A stretch of 64,000 nt of DNA from positions 1,798,001 through 1,862,000 of the forward strand of contig NZ_VTRU01000001.1 in assembly GCF_008274625.1 (NCBI RefSeq), in the 5' to 3' direction. Both the position numbers and the translations under genes were made by a program. The notes beneath the pieces are model-generated. The model worked only from the letters and a program-made list of their open reading frames with translations, did not search any database and was not told where the DNA came from. The DNA comes from Chryseobacterium panacisoli. GTDB lineage: Bacteria > Bacteroidota > Bacteroidia > Flavobacteriales > Weeksellaceae. Positions 43,755 through 50,964 of this stretch are shown in pieces (the stretch's first letter is position 1; every line of letters begins with the position of its first letter).

Positions 43755-43971
43755 TTCTATAATATACAGTTCTAAAGATTTTGGAAAGAAGTTTCCGGGA
43801 TTAAACAAACTTTTATTTACATGATAAATCGTGAAATTCATCATCTGAAACTGCCTGCCTCAAATGTATTGAAATTTTATCTTTTACAATGGGTACAGTT
43901 TACGCTTATTAATAGGGCCTAAAAAATAATTAGCTCTTATCTTATCATTTAAAAAACAGGAAAACAGATTC

Positions 43972-44009
43972 TCTAATGATTTTCTAATAACATTCTAAAG
44001 CTTTTCTAA
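43972..44009. promoter_or_regulatory. Four direct TCTAA repeats at exact 11-bp spacing (OmpR-type operator)
   Basis: TCTAA begins at 43972, 43983, 43994 and 44005, each 11 bp apart; three copies read TTCTAA and the first CTCTAA. The array ends about 23 bp before the -7 box, i.e. against the -33 region. Direct repeats at 11-bp spacing are the recognition pattern of OmpR/PhoB-type regulators, one of which is encoded at 40723. Confidence 0.7.
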
Positions 44010-44032
44010 CGATAAAAAAATGCAGTTCTCTT

Positions 44033-44040
44033 TACTTTTG
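44033..44040 (+). promoter_or_regulatory. -7 box for the mgtC-RND operon
   Basis: TACTTTTG matches TAnnTTTG. Transcription should begin near 44046, leaving a leader of about 110 nt before mgtC. Confidence 0.6.
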
Positions 44041-44060
44041 CACAGTAAAAAATAAAGCAT

Positions 44061-44096
44061 ATGGACGCAGATCCTTACAGTAATTATCAACCTTAA
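44061..44096 (+). CDS. Leader peptide MDADPYSNYQP upstream of mgtC
   Basis: ATG, ten further codons and TAA (44094-44096) lie within the predicted leader of the mgtC-RND operon. The peptide is acidic with Pro at positions 5 and 11, the last codon before the stop. Acidic/Pro nascent chains and terminal Pro-stop contexts are known to slow or destabilise ribosomes (MgtL and TnaC are precedents). The stop codon is the first base pair of the following hairpin. No homology was recognised; translation is inferred from position and architecture. Confidence 0.5.
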   Translation: MDADPYSNYQP

Positions 44097-44155
44097 AGCT
44101 TTAGTTGTACTCACTTTTCCCGTACAGCTGAAAGCTTAATAAAAACAGGAAAAGT
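44096..44155 (+). promoter_or_regulatory. Leader hairpin with loop complementary to the mgtC ribosome-binding region
   Basis: Left arm 44096-44110 pairs with 44122-44137 over 15 bp, with one bulged G (44130) and one G-U pair. Loop bases 44113-44120 (acttttcc) are perfectly complementary to 44148-44155 (ggaaaagt), which ends 1 nt before the mgtC ATG. Together they could form a pseudoknot masking translation start. A ribosome paused at the leader-peptide stop would cover the left arm and open it. No T run follows, so it is not a terminator. Confidence 0.6.
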
Positions 44156-44156
44156 T

Positions 44157-44639
44157 ATGAATACATTTGAATTTACACTTCGTTTACTGACGGCATTCTG
44201 TTTTGGAGCCGGTATAGGTTTTGAAAGACAGTGGCGCAAAAAAAATGCAGGTCTCCGGACCAACACTCTGGTTTGCATCGGCTCAGCAGCATTCGTATTG
44301 ATTGCCATCAGAATTGGTGGTGATGCAGCCGGAAGAATCACCTCTTACATTGTCAGCGGAATTGGTTTCCTTGGCGGCGGCGTTATCATGAAAGACGGCC
44401 TCACTGTGAGAGGACTAAATACTGCCGCCACATTATGGTGCTCAGCAGCCATAGGTGCATTATGTGCTCTCGGATATCCTATAGAAGCACTTATCACCGT
44501 AATCTTCATTGTCTCCACAAATATATTTCTGAGACCCTCTTTATCCTCACAAAAGGAAGCCCGGAGCAAAAAACTGGTCAATACTAAGAAAAACAACGAA
44601 ACAAAATCAACAATCAGCAATAGCACTCAATTTTATTAA
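44157..44639 (+). CDS. MgtC/SapB family membrane protein
   Basis: 160 residues with four or five helices. Family motifs: AFCFGAGIGFERQWRKKNAG-type opening with the conserved ERQ, RTNTLVCIGSAAF and GIGFLGGGVIMKDG, then TAATLWCSAAIGALCA. The polar C-terminus is short; there is no ACT-like regulatory domain. MgtC-type proteins influence magnesium and ATP homeostasis in pathogens. Here it opens an RND efflux operon, 4 bp before the adaptor gene, an unusual partnership. It is controlled by the leader described above. Confidence 0.88.
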   Translation: MNTFEFTLRLLTAFCFGAGIGFERQWRKKNAGLRTNTLVCIGSAAFVLIAIRIGGDAAGRITSYIVSGIGFLGGGVIMKDGLTVRGLNTAATLWCSAAIGALCALGYPIEALITVIFIVSTNIFLRPSLSSQKEARSKKLVNTKKNNETKSTISNSTQFY

Positions 44640-44643
44640 GATC

Positions 44644-45744
44644 ATGAAAAAAGTAATCTTATTTCTTATCAGTCTCTTTGTAGTCTCCTGTAAAGACAAT
44701 ACACCTCAGCAAAACAAAGAACCGGAAATAGTAATAAAAGGCGACCTGGTCACCGTCCCGGAAAACAATCCCGTTTTCAAAAAAATTAAAACACAGGTCG
44801 TTACCGAACAGGAACACAGTGATGGTGTAGTTTCAGCTGGAACAATACAGGCCATTCCGAATCATTATGCGGAAATTGCCAGCCCCTTTTCCGGAAGAAT
44901 TACAAAATCGTTTATTCAGCTTGGGCAAAATATTTCTGCCGGAAGCCCTCTCTTTGAAATTCTTTCCTCCGATTATTTTTCGGTTCAAAAAGATTATACG
45001 GATGCCTTAAATGATGTACAGCTTGCTGAAAAAAATTACAGACGCCAGCAGGATCTCGTAAAACATGGAGTAGGTATTCAGAAGGAGCTGGATGAAGCGG
45101 AAACTGATTTTAAAAATAAAAAAACATCCCTTTCCAATGCCTCTTCTGCCTTAAAGGTCTACAACAGCAAAGGTGGAGGTATAGGAAGTCCTCTTATTAT
45201 AAGAGCCCCCATCAACGGAGAGATCATTTTCAACAAAATTGTAAACGGCCAGTATCTGAAAGGAGATGCCGACCCGGTAATGATTATCGCAGAATTATCA
45301 AAAGTCTGGATTTCCGGTGATGTAAAGGAAAAAGACATTCGTTTTATTCATCCCGGAGATCAGGTTTCTGTAAAAGTAAGTGCCTATCCTGACAAGAGTA
45401 TTACCGGAAAAGTATATCACATCAATGAAATTGTAGACGAAGATACCCGAAGTATAAAAGTCCTTATTGAATGCAACAATCCGGACAGACAATTGAAACC
45501 GGGCATGTATGCTACGGTGAACTTCTCCACTACTCCAGAAAAAACGGTGATGATTCCTGTAACCGCTTTGATGCAGCAGGACAACACCCAATATGTATGG
45601 GTAAAAACAGGCAAAAGTCAATATATAAAACGTTCAGTAACAACAGGAAAAACCGATCAGAAAACAGTAAGAATCATATCAGGCTTAAAACCCGGAGAAA
45701 CCATTATGACTGAAGGAGGAATTTATATGCTGGATGCGAAATAA
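44644..45744 (+). CDS. RND efflux periplasmic adaptor lipoprotein (CzcB/CusB-like)
   Basis: 366 residues. A lipoprotein signal ends LFVVSC (Cys about 16). The membrane-fusion architecture is present: barrel-sandwich/lipoyl parts (IASPFSGRITKSFIQLGQ, LIIRAPINGEIIFNKIV), a coiled-coil hairpin (about 115-160), a beta-barrel and a membrane-proximal domain. It links the inner-membrane pump to the TolC-like channel. The lack of an obvious His-rich metal tail leaves the substrate open, but the pump type suggests divalent metal ions. It starts 4 bp after mgtC. Confidence 0.92.
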   Translation: MKKVILFLISLFVVSCKDNTPQQNKEPEIVIKGDLVTVPENNPVFKKIKTQVVTEQEHSDGVVSAGTIQAIPNHYAEIASPFSGRITKSFIQLGQNISAGSPLFEILSSDYFSVQKDYTDALNDVQLAEKNYRRQQDLVKHGVGIQKELDEAETDFKNKKTSLSNASSALKVYNSKGGGIGSPLIIRAPINGEIIFNKIVNGQYLKGDADPVMIIAELSKVWISGDVKEKDIRFIHPGDQVSVKVSAYPDKSITGKVYHINEIVDEDTRSIKVLIECNNPDRQLKPGMYATVNFSTTPEKTVMIPVTALMQQDNTQYVWVKTGKSQYIKRSVTTGKTDQKTVRIISGLKPGETIMTEGGIYMLDAK

Positions 45745-45770
45745 TGTAAAATGATGCGAAATCAAGAACT

Positions 45771-48700
45771 ATGAAAAAATTACTTACAATCTCTATACAG
45801 AAGAGATGGCTCATGCTTGCCCTCTTCCTTTTACTGGGGTTTTTCGGATATTATTCCTGGACCAGACTATCCATAGAAGCCTATCCTGACATTGCTGATG
45901 TAACCTCACAGGTAGTAACACAGGTTCCGGGACTGGCCGCTGAAGAAGTAGAACAGCAGATTACCATTCCCTTAGAAAGATCTCTGAACGGGCTTCCGGG
46001 AATGCATGTGATGCGAAGCAAAAGTACCTTCGGACTTTCCATTATTACAATGGTTTTCGATGATGGTATAGATGATTACTGGGCAAGACAGCGAATTCAG
46101 GAAAGACTGACGGATGTGGATCTTCCTTATAATGCACAGCCAGGGCTGGATCCCCTCACCTCTCCTATCGGCGAAGTATATCGTTATATTATCGAAAGTA
46201 ACAACCACAGCCTCCGGGAACTGACGGATTTGCAAAAATTTGTCATCATTCCTCGTATCAAACAGGTATCAGGTATCGCTGATGTAACGAACTTCGGTGG
46301 AATTACCACTCAGTTCCAGATCGAACTGGATCCACATAAGCTTGAACAATATGGACTTTCCCTGTCAGAAGTGACGGAAACCATTTCCAAAAACAATGTA
46401 AGTGCCGGAGGAAGTATGCTTCCCCGTGGAAATTTAGCATATGTCATCCGCGGAATAGGATTGGTAAAAGATTTAAATGACCTCGGAAAAATTGTGGTAA
46501 AAACACAAAACGGTGTTCCAGTTTTTTTGAATGATATAGGAATATTAAAATACGGAAACCTGGAAAGAAAAGGAATTCTGAGCTACACAGACCGAAAACG
46601 TAATTATTCTGAAAGCGTAGAAGGAATTGTACTTTTATTAAGAGGACAAAATCCTTCACAGGTCCTGGAAGGAGTGCATGAAGCGGTCGAAGAACTGAAT
46701 AATGAAACGCTGCCTCCCGGTGTAAAGATTCATCCTTTTCTGGACAGAACAGACCTTGTAAAGACAACACTCACTACAGTTTCTAACACCCTTACTGAAG
46801 GAATTGTATTGGTTATCATCGTACTGATTGTATTCCTTGGAAGCTGGCGGGGAGCATTATTGGTAGCCATTACCATTCCTCTTTCTCTGTTATTTGCTTT
46901 TATATTAATGCATTTTACTGACATTCCGGCCAATCTTCTTTCATTAGGAGCCATTGATTTCGGAATCATTGTAGATGGAGCGATCGTTATGCTGGAAACC
47001 GTTCTGAAGAAAAGGGAAGAAAACCCGGAAGAAACACTGGAAGAAAAAACGATGATCCAAAGAGTGGTTGAGATTGCAAAACCCATTTTCTTTTCAACCA
47101 TTATTATCATTACCGCCTATCTTCCGTTATTCGCTTTTGAAAGAGTAGAAAAAAAATTATTTACCCCCATGGCCTTTACTGTTGGATATGCCCTATTGGG
47201 AGCACTTGCTGTAGCATTGCTTTTGATCCCTGGATTGGCTTATGTGATCTATCGTAAACCACAGAAAATTTATCACAATAAATGGCTGGAGAAAGTAAAC
47301 ACGGCCTATGGAAAGAGCATTGAAAAAATAATGCAAACCCCTAAAAGAGTTATCATCCCTATTATGATTGTCTTAGTTTCTGCCGGAATTCTCTCCTATC
47401 ATGTAGGAAAAGACTTTCTTCCCGAACTGGATGAAGGCTCTATATGGCTTCAGGTACAGTTACCTCCCGGAATTTCTTTAGCCCAATCAAAAGAAATGAG
47501 TGATACTTTGCGTGCCCGTACTTTGAAACATCCCGAAATTACTTATATGATGATTCAGGCAGGCCGTAATGATGACGGTACAGATCCATGGACTGCTTCA
47601 CACTTTGAAGTATCTATCGGAATAAAACCCTACAGCGAATGGCCTGCAGGAAAAACAAAAGCAGACCTCATCAAAGAACTGGCCGCAGATTATAAAAATA
47701 TGCCGGGATATACCGTAGGTTTTTCACAGCCGATGATTGATGGGGTGATGGACAAAATTTCAGGAGCTCACAGTGAACTGGTAGTAAAGGTATATGGAGA
47801 AGATTTTAAAGAAACCAGACGAATTGCCGAAAACGTGTTGTCTACTTTAAACCAAATTCCAGGTTCGGCAGACCTTGCCATTGATCAGGAACCTCTATTA
47901 CCCCAACTGCAGATTATTGCAGACAGAGATAAGATCGCTCAGTATGGACTGAATGTAGCAGATGTTGCCGACCTTATTGAAGTGGCATTGGGAGGAAAAG
48001 CAATTTCCCAGATCTTTATCGGTAATAAAGTATATGATATTTCCTGCCGTTATACCGAAGACAGCCGTGACACTCCGGACAAAATAGGAAACCTGATGCT
48101 GACCTCTGCTTCCGGAGCAAAAATTCCTTTATCTCAGGTAGCAGAAGTAAAACTAAGTACCGGTGAAAGTACCATCACCAGAGAAATGAACAAACGCCAC
48201 CTTACCGTAAAACTGAATTTAAGAGGTACAGATCTTTCTTCTTTCCTGAAAAAAGCACAGGATAAAATTGAAAAAGATATCAAATATGACCATGAAAAAT
48301 ATCAGATCAGATGGGGTGGACAGTTTGAAAATCAAAACAGGGCTTATTCCAGATTGGCATTTATTGTTCCATTAGCATTAGCGATTATGTTTTTGTTGCT
48401 GTATGGTGCATTTGGGGATTTCAGACAGGCTTTGGTTCTGATGTCGATTGTTCCGTTAGCACTGTTTGGCGGAATGCTGGCACTCAACATACGGGGAATG
48501 TCCTTGAATGTATCCTCCGCAGTAGGTTTTATTGCATTGTTTGGGGTTGCCATTCAGAACGGCGTTATTATGATTTCTCATATCAACGATCTGCGTAAAA
48601 AAGGATATGAGCTGAAACAGGCTGCCATCAAAGGTGCAAAAGACCGTTTCAGACCTGTATTGATGACGGCAACAGTTGCAGTAATCGGATTATTCCCTGC

Positions 48701-48866
48701 TTCATTGGCTACAGGCATCGGTTCCGATGTACAGCGTCCACTGGCAACGGTAATTGTCTATGGGTTGATGTTCTCTACTATTTTAACACTATTCGTGCTG
48801 CCGGCTATTTATTTTATGGCTGAGCGCCGCAACGAAAAACAAAATTTAGAATCAGATGAAAATTAA
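45771..48866 (+). CDS. Heavy-metal-efflux RND permease, CzcA family
   Basis: 1031 residues. Twelve membrane spans with two large periplasmic loops (about 35-335 and 560-860). TM4 carries Asp396, Asp402 and Glu409 in DFGIIVDGAIVMLE, the proton-relay triad of the CzcA (zinc/cobalt/cadmium/nickel) branch; the copper/silver branch has a different motif here. Hence divalent-cation export is favoured over copper or drugs (inference). It overlaps tolC-like by 11 bp and follows the adaptor after 26 bp. Confidence 0.94.
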   Translation: MKKLLTISIQKRWLMLALFLLLGFFGYYSWTRLSIEAYPDIADVTSQVVTQVPGLAAEEVEQQITIPLERSLNGLPGMHVMRSKSTFGLSIITMVFDDGIDDYWARQRIQERLTDVDLPYNAQPGLDPLTSPIGEVYRYIIESNNHSLRELTDLQKFVIIPRIKQVSGIADVTNFGGITTQFQIELDPHKLEQYGLSLSEVTETISKNNVSAGGSMLPRGNLAYVIRGIGLVKDLNDLGKIVVKTQNGVPVFLNDIGILKYGNLERKGILSYTDRKRNYSESVEGIVLLLRGQNPSQVLEGVHEAVEELNNETLPPGVKIHPFLDRTDLVKTTLTTVSNTLTEGIVLVIIVLIVFLGSWRGALLVAITIPLSLLFAFILMHFTDIPANLLSLGAIDFGIIVDGAIVMLETVLKKREENPEETLEEKTMIQRVVEIAKPIFFSTIIIITAYLPLFAFERVEKKLFTPMAFTVGYALLGALAVALLLIPGLAYVIYRKPQKIYHNKWLEKVNTAYGKSIEKIMQTPKRVIIPIMIVLVSAGILSYHVGKDFLPELDEGSIWLQVQLPPGISLAQSKEMSDTLRARTLKHPEITYMMIQAGRNDDGTDPWTASHFEVSIGIKPYSEWPAGKTKADLIKELAADYKNMPGYTVGFSQPMIDGVMDKISGAHSELVVKVYGEDFKETRRIAENVLSTLNQIPGSADLAIDQEPLLPQLQIIADRDKIAQYGLNVADVADLIEVALGGKAISQIFIGNKVYDISCRYTEDSRDTPDKIGNLMLTSASGAKIPLSQVAEVKLSTGESTITREMNKRHLTVKLNLRGTDLSSFLKKAQDKIEKDIKYDHEKYQIRWGGQFENQNRAYSRLAFIVPLALAIMFLLLYGAFGDFRQALVLMSIVPLALFGGMLALNIRGMSLNVSSAVGFIALFGVAIQNGVIMISHINDLRKKGYELKQAAIKGAKDRFRPVLMTATVAVIGLFPASLATGIGSDVQRPLATVIVYGLMFSTILTLFVLPAIYFMAERRNEKQNLESDEN

Positions 48867-50121
48867 AGTTCATGTTATCATATTATCTGCAGTATTGTTA
48901 AATATAACAGGTATGAAGGCACAGGAAAAAGAGCTTTTACAGTTTGAAGACTACCTGAGTCTTGTAGGAAATAAAAATCTTGGATATGCCTCTCAGAAAT
49001 ACAATGTAAGTATAGCTGAGGCGGCTATCCAGACCGCCAATATGTTTCCTGATCCTCAACTGGAAATGGAAACTACCAATAACGGAGTGCGTAAAGATAT
49101 GGGATATGTTTATGGAACCTCACTTGGCTGGACGCTTGAGCTTGGCGGCAAAAGAAAAGCCCGGGTGAATCTGGCCAGAAACCAATCTGAGCTGAGCAAA
49201 ATACAATTGCAGGATTTCTTCAGGAATCTCCGTGCTGATGCCAGTTTAGGATATATTGATGCTCTAAAATCCAAAGCTTTGCTTAAAATACAGCAGGATT
49301 CTTATAAAAATATGCAACAGCTGGCAAAATCCGACAGTATCCGTTACCAATTGGGGACTATATCATTAGTCACTTCCAAACAAAGTAAGTTAGAGGCGGC
49401 TTCTTTGCTTAATGAAGTATATCAGGCAGAAAGTGCGGAGCAACAAGCTCTCACCAGTTTATCGGTATTTCTCGGGGACAGCAAAATTACAGGCAGAGAT
49501 GTTGCCGGAGATTTTAATGCCTTTGACAGGGATTTTAGTATTGATGATCTGATTTTTCATGCATTGAATGAAAGAGCAGATTTACTGGCAGCCAAAAAAA
49601 ATACAGAAGTTGCCAAAAGTCAGATCAATCTGGAAAAAGCCAATCGTGTTATAGATTTAGGCATCAGTGCCGGAGCAGAACGTCACACTGAAGCGACCAA
49701 TGAAATTGCTCCTTCTCCCACCGTAAATGCTGTAAAAATGGGAATTAGTATTCCCTTAAAGTTTTCCAACAGAAGAAATGCAGGATTGAAAATAGCAGAA
49801 ATGACGAACTCCCAAGCAGAGATTGAATACAAACAAATAGAACAAGGCATAAAGGCCGAAGTAATGCAGGCTTATCAACAATATGCAGCGACCCAGAAAC
49901 AGCTCAGACAATTCCATAACGGAATGCTTTCTGAAGCTCAAAGTATTCTGGAAGGAATTACCTACAGCTATAAAAGAGGTGAAAGCTCTATTCTGGAAGT
50001 TCTGAATGCCCAGAGAACTTATAATAATGTACGAAAAGATTACTATCAGGCTCTTGCGGATAATGCAGCAGCTTTAATTGAGCTTGAAAGAAAAGCTGGG
50101 ATCTGGGATATTCATTTTTAG
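48856..50121 (+). CDS. TolC-family outer-membrane channel
   Basis: 421 residues. A signal peptide (ending GMKAQ), then two outer-membrane-efflux-protein repeats of long helices (about 30-215 and 225-415), with typical NMFPDPQLEMETTNNG and the late SILEVLNAQRTYNNVRKDYYQ. It provides the outer-membrane duct for the RND pump. Its start lies 11 bp inside the permease gene, so translation is coupled; it ends the operon, followed by repeat elements and a bidirectional terminator. Confidence 0.93.
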   Translation: MKIKVHVIILSAVLLNITGMKAQEKELLQFEDYLSLVGNKNLGYASQKYNVSIAEAAIQTANMFPDPQLEMETTNNGVRKDMGYVYGTSLGWTLELGGKRKARVNLARNQSELSKIQLQDFFRNLRADASLGYIDALKSKALLKIQQDSYKNMQQLAKSDSIRYQLGTISLVTSKQSKLEAASLLNEVYQAESAEQQALTSLSVFLGDSKITGRDVAGDFNAFDRDFSIDDLIFHALNERADLLAAKKNTEVAKSQINLEKANRVIDLGISAGAERHTEATNEIAPSPTVNAVKMGISIPLKFSNRRNAGLKIAEMTNSQAEIEYKQIEQGIKAEVMQAYQQYAATQKQLRQFHNGMLSEAQSILEGITYSYKRGESSILEVLNAQRTYNNVRKDYYQALADNAAALIELERKAGIWDIHF

Positions 50122-50149
50122 CTGGAAGAGGGAAGCTGGAGGATGGAAG
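50121..50149 (+). repeat. GGAAGCTGG-type purine-rich element
   Basis: gctggaagagggaagctgg and its continuation start at the tolC stop codon. The same unit occurs at 30820-30854 and, inverted, at 34475-34505. Confidence 0.5.
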
Positions 50150-50228
50150 TTTCCGCAAGTCGATGAGTAAATTCGCACCATTTCATTAATCTTTAAATGC
50201 TCATCAAGAGATGACAATTAGCCGTTTT

Positions 50229-50305
50229 AAAACACAAATATAACTTCTAGCTTCCAGCATTTACGATCAGTCATTCTAAAAACACAAATAGTACTTCCAG
50301 CTTCA
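50229..50305. repeat. Direct repeat, two 27-bp copies 50 bp apart
   Basis: aaaacacaaata followed by (tn/gt)acttcYagcttcM occurs at 50229-50255 and 50279-50305, exactly 50 bp apart, with about 23 of 27 positions equal. The agcttcca ends are the reverse of the GGAAGCTGG-type unit. Confidence 0.55.
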
Positions 50306-50318
50306 ATTCTTTCAGCAT

Positions 50319-50360
50319 AAAAAAAGGCTCTGAAATCAGATAGATTTCAGAGCCTTTTTT
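50319..50360. terminator. Bidirectional terminator between tolC-like and DUF1801
   Basis: A 17-bp stem (50320-50336 with 50344-50360) has A/T runs on both sides and ends at the DUF1801 stop. Confidence 0.85.
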
Positions 50361-50815
50361 TATTTCTTATACTGTGATTCATAAATTTTGATCCAGTCAT
50401 CGGGAGTCATTTTCTGACTCAGCTCGGCAATCAGTTCAAAAGGAATATCTTCTACTTTTTTGAAACGGACACAGGATTTACCCATATCCAGCTTTTTTTT
50501 CGAGTGTTTAGGATATTCTGCAACAAACCAATCCAGAAGTTCCGGTGTGGAATACAGCCCCATGTGGTACAGCGCTATAAAATTCTTCTGAGAAGCCAGA
50601 TTGATGAACGGCAGTGGTGTTCCTGGTGCACAGTGATATCCGGCAGGAAAAGTTGCCAAAGGAACTACCCAACCTATCATCCCATAATTCGTAGCTTCTT
50701 CAAACCCTTTCGGAAGGTTATCATTCACCGTATCAAAAAGTTTTTTAAAGGCCTCCTGTCTTTCTTCAGGAATCTTTGAAATATAATCTTCTAGGGAAAC
50801 TGACTGAATCTGCAT
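50360..50815 (-). CDS. DUF1801 family protein
   Basis: 151 residues, soluble. IPEERQEAFKKLFDTVNDNL, EATNYGMIGWVVPLATFP, LASQKNFIALYHMGLY and GKSCVRFKKVEDIPFELI match DUF1801, a YdhG-like fold of unknown function. No catalytic motif is evident. It stands alone, facing the efflux operon across a terminator. Confidence 0.88.
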   Translation of the reverse strand: MQIQSVSLEDYISKIPEERQEAFKKLFDTVNDNLPKGFEEATNYGMIGWVVPLATFPAGYHCAPGTPLPFINLASQKNFIALYHMGLYSTPELLDWFVAEYPKHSKKKLDMGKSCVRFKKVEDIPFELIAELSQKMTPDDWIKIYESQYKK

Positions 50816-50908
50816 GTTATAATTTTTTCTAAAATACGATTATTTTATAAAATGATCCAAATGGGGATTTATTTTGTGATATTTCAGATTATTATTTAAA
50901 CAAATCAT

Positions 50909-50939
50909 AAAAAAGGCAGCCACACGAATGCAACTGCCT
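50909..50939 (-). terminator. Terminator after the 833-residue surface protein
   Basis: A GGCAG/CTGCC stem extended by wobble pairs is followed on the minus strand by six Ts. Confidence 0.6.
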
Positions 50940-50964
50940 ACAGAAATTATTAACTCAAAAAATT

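Noticed and set aside
46730-47110. 126-codon minus-strand frame inside the RND permease
   Set aside because: It is antisense to the conserved TM4 region; shadow frame.
50229-50305. CRISPR array
   Set aside because: There are only two imperfect direct repeats and no cas genes; the repeat resembles other intergenic elements.
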